Source of the DNA: Deltaproteobacteria bacterium
GTDB taxonomy: Bacteria; Myxococcota_A; UBA9160; SZUA-336
DNA length: 64,000 bases
NCBI GenBank assembly: GCA_029261895.1
Contig: JAJDAK010000100.1
Span: 23,174 to 87,173, forward strand
Reading direction: 5' to 3'
The notes below the pieces were generated by a model that did not search any database, was not told the origin of the DNA, and saw only the letters and a program-made list of their open reading frames with translations. This document shows positions 44,714 to 53,283 of the stretch, one piece after another (position 1 is the first letter of the stretch; the number at the start of each line of letters is the position of its first letter). The position numbers and the translations under genes are program-made.

Positions 44714-47406
44714 TCGATCGGAACGCGACGATCGATGGAATGCAAGTCAGCATTCACGCGGATGAGACTGTGCTTGAGGCGGCGACGCGCGTCGGGGTCA
44801 CCATTCCGACATTGTGCAAAGGCAGAGACCTCTCGCCGGAAGGCGGTTGTCGACTGTGTCTGGTTGAGGTTGAAGGAACATCACGGCCGCAAGCTGCATG
44901 CCATACGAAGTTGGCTGACGGTATGGTGATTCGTACCGCCACGGACCGGATTGAAAGCCTTCGCCGCGATATTTTAGATCTAACGTTATCCGCCCATCCG
45001 GATCAAACGTTTGATGCAAGTTCACCGCAGACCGAATTTGAAGAATTGTTGGCGCAATACGACTTGCATCGTTCTTCCTATCCCGATCGGGCGATGCCAG
45101 CCACGTTAGATCAAACTCATCCTTATCTTCGTTACGACCCGTCGCGATGCATACTTTGTCGTCGTTGTATCGATGCCTGCGAGAGCATTCAAGGACAGTT
45201 CGTGTTTTCGATCGAGAGCCGAGGTATCCAGAGCAGCCTCTGCTATGGGGACGACGACTCGTTTCTCGACAGTGGCTGCGTTGCATGTGGAGCGTGTGTG
45301 GATCGATGTCCAACGGCAGCGATCACTGATATAGATCGGATCGCACGTGTAAAATCTGACCGTGTCACTCGAACCACTTGTGGCTATTGCGGAGTCGGCT
45401 GCCAAATCGACGTGCGTTCACGTGATGGCCGGATCACGGAAATCGGCGGAGCCAAGGATGCAGTGGTCAACCGCGGACATCTTTGCGCAAAGGGTAGATA
45501 TGCGCACGCCTACCAAAGCGCCGACGATCGCTTGACGCAGCCCTTACTGAGGAATGGTGAACACCTTGAACCCGTCAGTTGGGATGAAGCGATTGACTGG
45601 GTTTCGACTCGGATTTTGAGCATCGGAAAGCGGTGGGGTCCCGATGCTCTCGGAGTCTTTACTTCGTCTCGATCAACAAACGAAGCAGCCTATCTGTTGC
45701 AAAAAATGTTTCGTGGGATCATCGGTACAAACAATATCGATTGTTGTGCGCGTGTTTGTCATTCCTCGACCGCGCTTGCGCTCCGCACGGTGACCGGTAC
45801 TGGTGCTGCATCTGCATCATACGAAGATATTGAACTTGCCAAATGTATCGTTATCGCGGGTGCCAATCCGACCGAAGCACATCCCGTAGTCGGCAGCCGC
45901 ATCAAGCAAGCCGTGTTGGACGGGGCCAAGCTTATTGTTATCGATCCACGTCGTATTGAACTGGCCGAATATGCGACGTGCTTCTTGCCACTTCGTCCCG
46001 GCACAAATGTTGCGCTCTTCAACGCGATGGCCAAGCTCCTGATCGAGTCAGGACAAGTCGATGTTCGGTATCTCGAGGAGCGAGTGGATGGATGGTCGGA
46101 GCTTGAGAAGTTCGTTGAAGGTCTATCGTTGGAACAATCAGCGCAGACCTGTGGAGTCGCGCCGGATCGGATAGCCGATGCGGCCCAAATACTGGGTGAG
46201 GTCGGCCCGGCGCTCTTTGTGCACGGGCTCGGGTTATCCGAGCTGACCCAGGGGACGGAGTCCGTTATGACGCTCTGTAATTTGGGAATGCTTACGGGAA
46301 GCATCGGAAAGCCAGGGGCGGGGATGTTGCCTTTACGAGGGCAGAACAACGTTCAAGGCAACGCGGATATGGGCGCGATGCCCAATCTTGTTACGGGCTA
46401 CCAATCTGTGCAGGATTCTGGCGTTCGAGAACGCGTGGGTTCGATCTGGAACGCAACGATTCCCACTCGCCCGGGAAAAACAATTCCCGAGATGATCGAT
46501 GCGGCGGCAGCGGGTGAAATCCGGGGACTTTGGATTCAAGGAGAGGATGTTGCACAAAGCGACCCGAATGAAACACATGTGAGATCCGCGCTCAATAACC
46601 TGGAGCTTCTGGTTGTACAAGAACTCTTTCTCTCCGAAACGGCGCAGTATGCAGACCTGGTTCTACCCGCTGCGGGAGCGCTTGAGCAGGACGGGACTTT
46701 CACGAACGGCGAGCGAAGGATTCAACGTGTGCGCGCGGCTGTTGAGCCGCCGGGTCAGGCACGACCGGATTGGGAGGTCGCAAGAAACGTTGCCTGCGCC
46801 TTGGGGGCCCATTGGACCTACAGCTGTGCCGACGACGTGATGACCGAGATCGCGGCTGTAGCTCCAGCGATTTTTGGTGGTGTGGCTTTTGACCGGCTGG
46901 GCGATGACGGACTGCAGTGGCCCTGTCCCGATCGGACGCATCCTGGTACCCGGCGTGTTCATGAGAGTGAATTCATTCGGGGCCGAGGTCAGCTCATCTG
47001 TGTCGAGCATATTGCGAGCCCCGAGCACAGCGTCGACGGGTTTCCCTATCTATTGATTACCGGTCGGGTGCTTGAACATTACAATGTGGGAACGATGACG
47101 CGGCGCACGCCGAACCGTACATTGCGAGCGGAAGACACGCTTGAGATCCATGTTCGGGATGCCGCGCGCGAGGGTATCGTGGACGGCAGCCGGGTGGACA
47201 TCGAAAGTCAGTGGGGAAGTACGAACGTCGTTGCGCAAGTCTCGCAGCGGGTCCAGCCCGGTCATGTCTTTCTGTCTTTTCATTTCCCCGAGACACATAC
47301 CAACCGACTGACCGGACCACAGCGAGACGCTAAATCCAACTGCCCAGAGTACAAGGTCACCGCAGTGCGACTCCGTACGCCAGAGACTCAATCTCCGCCC
47401 GCGTAG
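44710..47406 (+). CDS. fdhF: Formate dehydrogenase alpha subunit, Cys-type, NuoG-like N-terminus
   Basis: 898 residues from a TTG overlapping the upstream stop. Order of domains: NuoG-like 2Fe-2S ferredoxin (cysteines in LCKGRDL, GGCRLCLVE and ACHTK), two 4Fe-4S ferredoxin sites (CILCRRCIDAC and CVACGACVDRCP), then the molybdopterin domain with CGYCGVGCQ...LCAKG. C350 in DCCARVCHSS occupies the selenocysteine position of E. coli FdhF, so it is a cysteine enzyme. The layout is that of soluble NAD-linked FdsA. It oxidises formate to CO2 in the cytoplasm. No FdsG, FdsC or FdsD gene is adjacent. Confidence 0.95.
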   Translation: MIDRNATIDGMQVSIHADETVLEAATRVGVTIPTLCKGRDLSPEGGCRLCLVEVEGTSRPQAACHTKLADGMVIRTATDRIESLRRDILDLTLSAHPDQTFDASSPQTEFEELLAQYDLHRSSYPDRAMPATLDQTHPYLRYDPSRCILCRRCIDACESIQGQFVFSIESRGIQSSLCYGDDDSFLDSGCVACGACVDRCPTAAITDIDRIARVKSDRVTRTTCGYCGVGCQIDVRSRDGRITEIGGAKDAVVNRGHLCAKGRYAHAYQSADDRLTQPLLRNGEHLEPVSWDEAIDWVSTRILSIGKRWGPDALGVFTSSRSTNEAAYLLQKMFRGIIGTNNIDCCARVCHSSTALALRTVTGTGAASASYEDIELAKCIVIAGANPTEAHPVVGSRIKQAVLDGAKLIVIDPRRIELAEYATCFLPLRPGTNVALFNAMAKLLIESGQVDVRYLEERVDGWSELEKFVEGLSLEQSAQTCGVAPDRIADAAQILGEVGPALFVHGLGLSELTQGTESVMTLCNLGMLTGSIGKPGAGMLPLRGQNNVQGNADMGAMPNLVTGYQSVQDSGVRERVGSIWNATIPTRPGKTIPEMIDAAAAGEIRGLWIQGEDVAQSDPNETHVRSALNNLELLVVQELFLSETAQYADLVLPAAGALEQDGTFTNGERRIQRVRAAVEPPGQARPDWEVARNVACALGAHWTYSCADDVMTEIAAVAPAIFGGVAFDRLGDDGLQWPCPDRTHPGTRRVHESEFIRGRGQLICVEHIASPEHSVDGFPYLLITGRVLEHYNVGTMTRRTPNRTLRAEDTLEIHVRDAAREGIVDGSRVDIESQWGSTNVVAQVSQRVQPGHVFLSFHFPETHTNRLTGPQRDAKSNCPEYKVTAVRLRTPETQSPPA

Positions 47407-47492
47407 TGTGACGATTTTTCTCAGGCACTGCCGATCTGGGTCTGCCCACCACAACCTTGTTCCGATGTATGCCTAATTTGACCGCCGCAGCT

Positions 47493-47508
47493 TGGTACGA
47501 CCTTTGCA
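47493..47508 (+). promoter_or_regulatory. Sigma-54 (-24/-12) promoter of the CBS gene pair
   Basis: TGGTACGACCTTTGCA matches the sigma-54 consensus TGGCACG-N4-TTGCW at all but one position, with GG and GC separated by the required 10 bases. Expected transcript start about 47519, giving a 41-base leader with AAGGAG six bases before the ATG at 47560. Confidence 0.8.
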
Positions 47509-47559
47509 CATCTTGAATTGGGTATCGGGAGATCTCACCCCGGCCTCAAGGAGAACTAA

Positions 47560-48033
47560 ATGTCCATTGCAGCGTACTGCCGCAAAGTTCCTTACTCGGT
47601 AAATGGCAAAGCTACTTTGCATGCCGCCGCGCAAATGATGCGTGATTTCTCGGTTGGCTCGTTGGTTGTCACGCGTGACAATCGGCCTGTAGGCATCGTA
47701 ACCGATCGGGATATTGCGCTTGGTGTGCTCGGAGATCGTTTCGATGCCGCGACCGCGAAGATCGATGAATTGGCGACAAAATCCCCCGTGACAATCGAAG
47801 AATCGACTCGCTTGGAAGCGGCGGCTCAAACGATGAGCCTCCACGGTCTTCGTCGCCTGCCCATTGTTAACTCGAGCGGGGAGCTGGTAGGGATTATCAC
47901 CTCGGATGATCTGCTCAAGCTCTTTTCGAGCGAGCTGTCGGGAGTTGCGAACGTCTCAGCGGCGAATCCGCCAAAGCGATCGCTACCGGTTGTACAACCA
48001 ATAGGTGAGTCCACAAACTCAGTGGAGGTCTAG
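47560..48033 (+). CDS. Two-CBS-domain protein
   Basis: 157 residues, almost all a Bateman pair of CBS domains: AAQMMRDFSVGSLVVTRDNRPVGIVTDRDIA-like block (residues 23-53) and the second, AAQTMSLHGLRRLPIV with GELVGIITSDDLL. The final 30 residues are low-complexity. Such stand-alone pairs bind adenine nucleotides or other ligands and signal energy state. It follows a strong sigma-54 promoter and is separated by one base from a second CBS gene, so the two are co-expressed. Confidence 0.93.
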   Translation: MSIAAYCRKVPYSVNGKATLHAAAQMMRDFSVGSLVVTRDNRPVGIVTDRDIALGVLGDRFDAATAKIDELATKSPVTIEESTRLEAAAQTMSLHGLRRLPIVNSSGELVGIITSDDLLKLFSSELSGVANVSAANPPKRSLPVVQPIGESTNSVEV

Positions 48034-48034
48034 C

Positions 48035-48604
48035 ATGTTGGAGCACTATCAGCGCGACGTCGTAACTGTCCGGGAGAATACTTCTGCGACCGAGATTGCG
48101 GGCCTCATGCAACAGAAGAGTGTGGGATCTGTTGTGGTTGTTGATGCTGAAAATCGACCGCTGGGGCTGATCACCGATCGTGACCTGATGATTCGGGTGA
48201 TCGTATCCGGTCGGACGGGCGACGAGACCCCGGCAGTCGCGATTATGAGCAAGCCGATCCTAACCGTTGGGCCGGATGCAACGTTGGACGAAGTTATTGA
48301 GTTTCTACAAAAGAATGAGATTCGGCGTGTTCCGATTGTCGAACGTGAGCGTCTGATTGGGATCCTAACGCTGGATGATCTCTTGCTTCGGCTCACGAGT
48401 GAACTGGGCGAGCTCAGCCATGCTACCTCGAAGGAGCTTACGCGCGCACGGCGCCAAGCGCGCGTTGCGGAAATCCGTGAAGGGCTCGAGCTGCGCCTGC
48501 TGAAGCTCATCGATCGGGTCGAAGACCTTGGTGGCGAAGCGAAAGAGTCGTTTAAGAAAGAGTTCGAGTCTATCCGGGAGTGGCTGAAAGATAGATTCGA
48601 CTAG
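48035..48604 (+). CDS. Two-CBS-domain protein with C-terminal coiled coil
   Basis: 189 residues from ATG 48035 (TGGAGG six bases upstream); an earlier in-frame GTG at 48005 is less likely. CBS pair: EIAGLMQQKSVGSVVVV with RPLGLITDRDLM, then VIEFLQKNEIRRVPIV with RLIGILTLDDLL. Residues about 135-189 are a charged helix (LTRARRQARVAEIREGLELR) that could form a coiled coil and mediate oligomerisation or partner binding. Coupled to the CBS gene upstream; converges on the permease gene with a 24-base gap. Confidence 0.92.
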   Translation: MLEHYQRDVVTVRENTSATEIAGLMQQKSVGSVVVVDAENRPLGLITDRDLMIRVIVSGRTGDETPAVAIMSKPILTVGPDATLDEVIEFLQKNEIRRVPIVERERLIGILTLDDLLLRLTSELGELSHATSKELTRARRQARVAEIREGLELRLLKLIDRVEDLGGEAKESFKKEFESIREWLKDRFD

Positions 48605-48628
48605 GCGAGAAAATATCTTCGCTCTTGG

Positions 48629-49843
48629 CTACTGAGTGGTTCGCAACGCGAGCAACGCGAGACTGGCGATAACGCCCGCAATAGGAATCCATAGTGGGAC
48701 TTTGAACGTACTGGGGGCCTCTTGCTCCCGCCATTTGATGACAATTAGACTGAAGTTAGCAGCAGCGAATGTGCATAGCGTGATGATCGACGTGAGTTCG
48801 GCGAGGGAAGCCAGAGGTAACGTCGTCGCAAAGACCGAGGCCATAGCTGTGATGAGTACGGTGGCCATCACGGGTGTCTGCAGGCGTGGATGAATGTAGG
48901 CGAGCCTTTGGGGTAGCATGCCGCGTGCGGAAAGGCCGTAGACGACACGTGACGCCTTGATGATTTGGATGAGTGCACCGTTTAGCAATGCGACCAACGC
49001 GATCAGGCTTAGCATTGCAGGGTTGCCGCCCGCGCGTTCAAAAACCAGCGTGAGAGGTGCGGACGCTTGGCCGAGTTCATCGGGGGTTACCAGCAATACT
49101 GCGGTCATCGCTACAGCAACATAGAGCAGCGCCGTGATAGACAAGGTAAGGAGGATGGCTCGTGGCAGAGTTCGACGAACGTCTTGGATTTCTTCTGCCA
49201 CGTTGACCATGTCTTCAAAGCCCAGAAACGCATAGAAGCAAATGATCGCGCTGGTGCCTATGGAAAACCACGCGGTGGTCGAATGCGGTATGAGCTGGGT
49301 AAATTGAATTTCGAAATCGGAAAGCGCGACAGCGCCGAAGAGAATGATTGCGATTAGACCTCCTGTTTCGATCAACGTCGTGACGCCGGCGATTGTGACG
49401 GACTCCTTGATGCCCCAGATCGCGACGGCGCCGCTGAAAGCCACGACCGCAAGTGCCGCACCAGGTGGCAGCGGAATCAGATCCGATAGATAGCCGACGA
49501 AGGCAACGCTTACGGTTGCGGCCGAAATCAGGCCCGCGATGACCACGAGCACACCCACCAATGTCGCCAACCGAGAAGAGCCAGTGGCTTCCTGGACGTA
49601 CACCGCTTCCCCACCAGCGAAGGGATAACGTGCCGATAGCTCAGCGAAGCTCAACGCGCTGAATGCTGCGATAATAGCGGCGGTCAGGAACGCGAATGGC
49701 GCGAACATACCAGCGCGATCGGCAACCACGCCAGTCAAAGCATAGATTCCGGCTCCAATCGTGGTTCCGAGTCCGTAGAGGACGAGCCAGGGAAGGGTCA
49801 GGCTGCGTCGGAGGGCTAGGTCTGAGCTAGGTTGGGATCGCAC
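48629..49843 (-). CDS. APC-family amino acid/cation permease
   Basis: 404 residues with about 12 membrane helices. The first helix motif LYGLGTTIGAGIYALTG is the APC substrate-binding stretch, and FYAFLGFEDMVNVAEE at helix 6 is the conserved FxGFD-like region with the discontinuous helix. It moves amino acids or polyamines, probably with protons. The GTG start has no clear ribosome site but overlaps the upstream CBS gene by 28 bases, so translation is likely coupled. Last gene of the five-gene sigma-54 operon starting at 52208. Confidence 0.9.
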   Translation of the reverse strand: MRSQPSSDLALRRSLTLPWLVLYGLGTTIGAGIYALTGVVADRAGMFAPFAFLTAAIIAAFSALSFAELSARYPFAGGEAVYVQEATGSSRLATLVGVLVVIAGLISAATVSVAFVGYLSDLIPLPPGAALAVVAFSGAVAIWGIKESVTIAGVTTLIETGGLIAIILFGAVALSDFEIQFTQLIPHSTTAWFSIGTSAIICFYAFLGFEDMVNVAEEIQDVRRTLPRAILLTLSITALLYVAVAMTAVLLVTPDELGQASAPLTLVFERAGGNPAMLSLIALVALLNGALIQIIKASRVVYGLSARGMLPQRLAYIHPRLQTPVMATVLITAMASVFATTLPLASLAELTSIITLCTFAAANFSLIVIKWREQEAPSTFKVPLWIPIAGVIASLALLALRTTQ

Positions 49844-50226
49844 ATGAGTTTTAATAGGTCGAGTGCGGTAACAATTCCAATGAGTTCTCCGTTTTCTACC
49901 ACGACAATTCGGTGCAGGTGTCCATCGACCATCTTTCTCGCGACTTCCACGACATCCGTATCCGGTGAAACTGTGACGACGTCCGGTGTCATAATGTCTT
50001 CGACGGTCAGATTTGCGTCAAATAGATCGGATAGTGGCTGACCAGAGCTTTCGCTGAGCGAACGGACGATATCCGTTTTTGACGCGATTCCGACCAGTCG
50101 AAGGTCTGAGTCGACAACAGGCGTACCGCTGATCTCTTCCGAGGTCAGCGCATCCTCAAAATCCCGAATCGAAAGTTCCGGGCTAACGGTAAATAGGCTT
50201 TTTTCCATGATCTCAGAGATACGCAT
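49816..50226 (-). CDS. Two-CBS-domain protein
   Basis: 136 residues from ATG 50226 (GAGGA five to six bases upstream; a longer frame to 50316 is not protein-like). A CBS pair: EIMEKSLFTVSPELSIRDF with LRLVGIASKTDIV, then DIMTPDVVTVSPDTDVVEVARKM-type second domain with GELIGIVTALDLL. HLHRIVVVENG is a typical ligand-contact strand. It overlaps the permease gene by 28 bases and follows another CBS gene by 10 bases; a ligand-sensing control of the permease is a fair inference. Confidence 0.92.
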   Translation of the reverse strand: MRISEIMEKSLFTVSPELSIRDFEDALTSEEISGTPVVDSDLRLVGIASKTDIVRSLSESSGQPLSDLFDANLTVEDIMTPDVVTVSPDTDVVEVARKMVDGHLHRIVVVENGELIGIVTALDLLKLMCDPNLAQT

Positions 50227-50236
50227 AATATCCTCA

Positions 50237-50647
50237 CTATTTAAAAACAGATACGAAATCGGTTTCGGTGATGATTCCAACAAGCCGATCCTCAACGACC
50301 ACAGGAAGACAGCCAAGTTTGTGATCGATCATGAGTTTTGCGGCATCGTTCAGCGGCGTGTCTGGTGTAGTCGAAATCACATCGCTGGACATGGCTTCCT
50401 TGATGTAGATCGTGGACATCACTCGATGCGCCGCAGCGGTGCCGAAACCAAGCGCTTGTGCAAGCGCTCCGTGCAGAAGGTCGCGTTGAGTCACGATGCC
50501 AGCGACGCGTTGGTCATCATCCAAAACGATCAGATGACGGATCCGTCCAAGCTGCATGATGCTGTCGGCAACTGACAGCTTGTCGTTTCTTTCGACGGTA
50601 GCGACCTCGGGACTCATAATATCGGAGACGGTTTTAGGTAGTTTCAT
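50237..50647 (-). CDS. Two-CBS-domain protein
   Basis: 136 residues from ATG 50647 (AAGGA at good spacing). CBS pair: DIMSPEVATVERNDKLSVA with QRVAGIVTQRDLLHG, then EAMSSDVISTTPDTPLNDAA with DRLVGIITETDFV. An extra helix between them (ALAQALGFGTAAAHRVMS) is longer than in its neighbours. Its start overlaps the APH/P-loop kinase gene by 14 bases. Third consecutive gene of the leftward sigma-54 operon. The four CBS proteins here are clearly related but not recent duplicates. Confidence 0.92.
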   Translation of the reverse strand: MKLPKTVSDIMSPEVATVERNDKLSVADSIMQLGRIRHLIVLDDDQRVAGIVTQRDLLHGALAQALGFGTAAAHRVMSTIYIKEAMSSDVISTTPDTPLNDAAKLMIDHKLGCLPVVVEDRLVGIITETDFVSVFK

Positions 50648-52208
50648 AACGTTCCTTTCTCCAAGCGCGAAAAAGCGTAAGCGCCGTTGCAGCTTGCTCG
50701 CGCCAATCCTCGCGGTCCATCTGGATCTGAGGGTGCAGCTCCTTCGGCCACTCATCGCGTGGCTCATAGTGGGCTGCGAAACTCTCGTATAGCTCGGCCC
50801 CGGCATCGGATGCATCATCGTCGCGCAGCTTTCGTTCGGTGAGTCTTTTTTTCGTGACCGTAGGGTCGCAGGTGGTTTCGAGCAAGAGGACCGGATTGTG
50901 TCCGACGTTGGCCCAGTCTCGAAGCTGTCTACGAATTCGAAACTCAGAGAAGCTGGCGTCGAGGATGACGTTGCGCCCGGAATCAAGAATCAATTGCGCG
51001 CGTTGGAGCAAACCCTCATAGACCGCGTCTTTCGCAGTTTGTGTGTAACGGTCGGTAACATTCTGATGCTTGCGTAGTCGGTCTGATGAAAGAATGAGTG
51101 CATTGGATTGATCGGCCAACTCTTCCGCTAGTGTGCTTTTGCCGCTGCCGATGAGCCCGCTTGTTGCGATCACCCAACCAGGACGCCGCTGGGTAAGCGC
51201 ATGGCAGGCGAAGTGCAGATGCCGATCTGCGCTCCGCGCTGCAAACTCTCGCTGGTCTGCAGCTAAATCCGAATCTTGTGCCGCGAGCGCCGCTACCTTC
51301 GCCCGGACTGCGGCACGATACGAGATAAAGTAGTCGAGAACCGGAAACAGCGGATAGTCATCGCTGATCGCGCAATATCGTGAGAGGAAGGCGTGAGCTA
51401 AATCTTCGCGCTGTCGATAACTGAGGTCCATGACTAAGAACGCGATATCCGATGCCGAATCAATTTGGCGTAGCGTTGAATTGAATTCGATGCAGTCGAT
51501 GATCCTCGGTGAATCGGCGCCTGTGAACCAGATATGTTGAAGGTGAAGGTCGCCGTGGCCATCCACGGCTCGGCCTTCGAGTCGCCGCGCTTCAAAAATT
51601 TCCGCATGGCTGGATGCGAAATTATCGATCGCTTGGCCAAGCTCGTTCAATGCAGCGGACTCCTCAGGGTTCTCGATGCAATCGGAAAGCATGTCGACGT
51701 TCGCGCGTGCTGGATCTACACAACGCGCCAACCAGGCTTCGGCGCTGATCTCTTGGGATGCAGCCAGGCGATTGTCGCGATGGAACCGAGCGATCAGCGT
51801 CGCCGCCGCTTGCATCTGGTTCTTCGTGAGCGTGTTCTTTTCCAGCAGACTCAGTGCATCGCGGCCCTCAGGTAGGCGTCGCATCACCACACAGTGTTCC
51901 TGCTCGGGATCGAGAATCTTCTCTGTGGTTGGCCCCACTACCGGCGGATCGTGGGCCGGGTCCAGCGCGGCAAGGCCCAGGTAAACATCTTTCGCCAACC
52001 TCCGGTTTAATGAAATTTCTCGTTCACAATCCCCATTCCTTGCCTCCACGGTTTCAAAATCCAGGAACGGAAACTTGACCGCCTTACGAAACTTATAAAC
52101 GCACGCTTGTGTAAGGTAGACCGTGGAAATATGCGTTTGTATGCGCTCTATGCCCTTGATCGCCTGAGGATCGTTGGGAAACGAGTTTTGATTGAGCTCG
52201 GTTTTCAT
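50634..52208 (-). CDS. Bifunctional APH-like phosphotransferase and P-loop kinase
   Basis: 524 residues from ATG 52208; the frame is open to 52514 but that part holds the promoter. N-terminal half (about 1-330) is an aminoglycoside phosphotransferase-fold domain: CVYKFRKAVKFPFLDF, catalytic DGHGDLHLQHIWF and metal-binding IIDCIEFN. C-terminal half has a Walker A GLIGSGKST near residues 350-358 and a kinase-like LILSSDRLRK. This fusion (COG2187 plus COG0645) is frequent beside universal stress proteins, and its substrate is unknown. First gene of a five-gene operon with a near-perfect sigma-54 promoter. Confidence 0.9.
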   Translation of the reverse strand: MKTELNQNSFPNDPQAIKGIERIQTHISTVYLTQACVYKFRKAVKFPFLDFETVEARNGDCEREISLNRRLAKDVYLGLAALDPAHDPPVVGPTTEKILDPEQEHCVVMRRLPEGRDALSLLEKNTLTKNQMQAAATLIARFHRDNRLAASQEISAEAWLARCVDPARANVDMLSDCIENPEESAALNELGQAIDNFASSHAEIFEARRLEGRAVDGHGDLHLQHIWFTGADSPRIIDCIEFNSTLRQIDSASDIAFLVMDLSYRQREDLAHAFLSRYCAISDDYPLFPVLDYFISYRAAVRAKVAALAAQDSDLAADQREFAARSADRHLHFACHALTQRRPGWVIATSGLIGSGKSTLAEELADQSNALILSSDRLRKHQNVTDRYTQTAKDAVYEGLLQRAQLILDSGRNVILDASFSEFRIRRQLRDWANVGHNPVLLLETTCDPTVTKKRLTERKLRDDDASDAGAELYESFAAHYEPRDEWPKELHPQIQMDREDWREQAATALTLFRAWRKERYETT

Positions 52209-52251
52209 CGTGTAGCTTCTTGGGTTCAGTCGTGAACCCGCTGATATAGGC

Positions 52252-52267
52252 TGCAAGCTAAGTGCCA
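52252..52267 (-). promoter_or_regulatory. Sigma-54 (-24/-12) promoter of the kinase-CBS-permease operon
   Basis: Read leftward the site is TGGCACTTAGCTTGCA: TGGCAC, then TTGCA, with the GG and GC exactly 10 bases apart, nearly the consensus. Predicted transcript start near 52242 and a leader of about 34 bases to the ATG at 52208. Confidence 0.85.
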
Positions 52268-52272
52268 GTCGG

Positions 52273-52297
52273 GGGTGGCTATATCGATAGCACACCC
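52273..52297. promoter_or_regulatory. Dyad between divergent sigma-54 transcripts (possible operator 1)
   Basis: Arms GGGTG-GCTAT and ATAGC-CACCC, with a four-base centre ATCG and one bulged A, form a 10-bp inverted repeat. It begins six bases upstream of the leftward -24 element, so it could bind a regulator of that promoter; it is close for a classical enhancer site. Confidence 0.45.
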
Positions 52298-52312
52298 ATG
52301 TTTCCGGGTAAA

Positions 52313-52333
52313 AATGTCTCAGGTTGTGACATT
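52313..52333. promoter_or_regulatory. Dyad between divergent transcripts (possible operator 2)
   Basis: AATGTC and GACATT are perfect 6-base arms with a 9-base spacer. TGTC...GACA-type dyads are common for enhancer-binding activators. It lies about 46 bases upstream of the leftward -24 box and about 57 bases before the rightward candidate promoter, so it could serve both. Confidence 0.45.
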
Positions 52334-52389
52334 CATGCGCTAGAAATGGCCTGACTTCGTTAACGTGGGGCGATAGTCGGCAGCAAAGC

Positions 52390-52405
52390 AGGCATCGAAG
52401 ATGCA
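52390..52405 (+). promoter_or_regulatory. Possible sigma-54 promoter of the tandem universal stress protein gene
   Basis: AGGCATCGAAGATGCA has GG and GC 10 bases apart and resembles the leftward USP promoter AGGCACGAAACATGCA. The predicted transcript start (about 52416) leaves only four bases before the ATG at 52420, so either the message is near-leaderless or translation starts later. Confidence 0.45.
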
Positions 52406-52419
52406 TTACTCTTTTCAGT

Positions 52420-53283
52420 ATGAGGGAACGTTCAAAAGAGTCTTTGGTCCACGATCGTGAATCTTGGTCGCCGAGAAAAATTCTTGCCGGTACGGATTTG
52501 TCTGCGGCTGGCAACGCGGCTGTTCGGGTGGCTGCAAATCTTGCGAGGCGGCTGGGGGCGAATCTCGAACTACTCCACGCCTCCCACGCGGATGATCGAT
52601 CGTTCGGTCAGCAGGAAATGAAAAAGCTGGCGAGCCGCGTAGACGCCGAAAAGGCAGAGATTCACCTGCTCAGGGGTGACCCCGTGGAAGAGGTTAATCG
52701 AGTCCGACAATCAGGCGGAGTGGATCTCGCAGTGATCGGTGCCAAGGGTCTGAGCAGCATTCGCCGCTTTTTGCTCGGTTCTGTTTCCGAACAAATGCTA
52801 CGTCGGCCGGGTGCCCCTTTGCTTTTGATTAATCATGCGCCGCCCGGCGACGAATTTAAACGGATCTTGATTTGTGTCGAAGACCCAGATTTGCCGACAC
52901 CGTGGTTGAGGATTGGTTTTCAACTTGCGAACAAACTTCGATCCGAAGTGATTCTCGCGCACGTGCTGCCCTACCATCGACATGTTTCGGACGGCCGTCG
53001 CGTGGAGATGTATCCCGAAACTGCTGGCGACCGACTCAAGAAACTAGGGGCTGCGATCGATCCAACGGTGCCGCAGACGGTTCGGATGGTTCACGGTGAT
53101 CCCGTTCTCGGTTTGAAGAAGTTGATTCGCGAGGAGCGTGCGGATCTTGTGGTGATGGGAGCCGAGTCAAATCCAAACGGCGATCCGGGGCTCGTTCCGG
53201 ATCGCATTGCTCACATGGGTTGCCCAGCGATCTTGCTGGTTTGGGAGAGCCCGCGAAGCACGGATCTTACGCCGCCGCTTTGA
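52420..53283 (+). CDS. Tandem universal stress protein (two UspA domains)
   Basis: 287 residues. Domain 1 (about 18-145) starts RKILAGTDLSAAGNAAV and ends with the ATP-binding GxxG-x9-GS motif (GAKGLSSIRRFLLGS). Domain 2 (about 148-285) starts FKRILICVEDPDLPTPWL, and its nucleotide motif is degenerate (GAESNPNGDPG), so only the first domain should bind ATP. ATG 52420 lacks a Shine-Dalgarno; TTG at 52444 is an alternative. It is divergent from the kinase operon and overlaps the second USP gene by 17 bases tail to tail. Likely expressed under energy or oxygen stress. Confidence 0.9.
   Translation: MRERSKESLVHDRESWSPRKILAGTDLSAAGNAAVRVAANLARRLGANLELLHASHADDRSFGQQEMKKLASRVDAEKAEIHLLRGDPVEEVNRVRQSGGVDLAVIGAKGLSSIRRFLLGSVSEQMLRRPGAPLLLINHAPPGDEFKRILICVEDPDLPTPWLRIGFQLANKLRSEVILAHVLPYHRHVSDGRRVEMYPETAGDRLKKLGAAIDPTVPQTVRMVHGDPVLGLKKLIREERADLVVMGAESNPNGDPGLVPDRIAHMGCPAILLVWESPRSTDLTPPL

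Noticed and set aside
45742..45760. Selenocysteine at the formate dehydrogenase active site
   Set aside because: The codon at position 350 is TGT, a cysteine; no in-frame TGA is present.
47560..50647. Recent duplication of CBS genes
   Set aside because: The four proteins share only the family pattern; sequence and linker lengths differ too much for recent copies.
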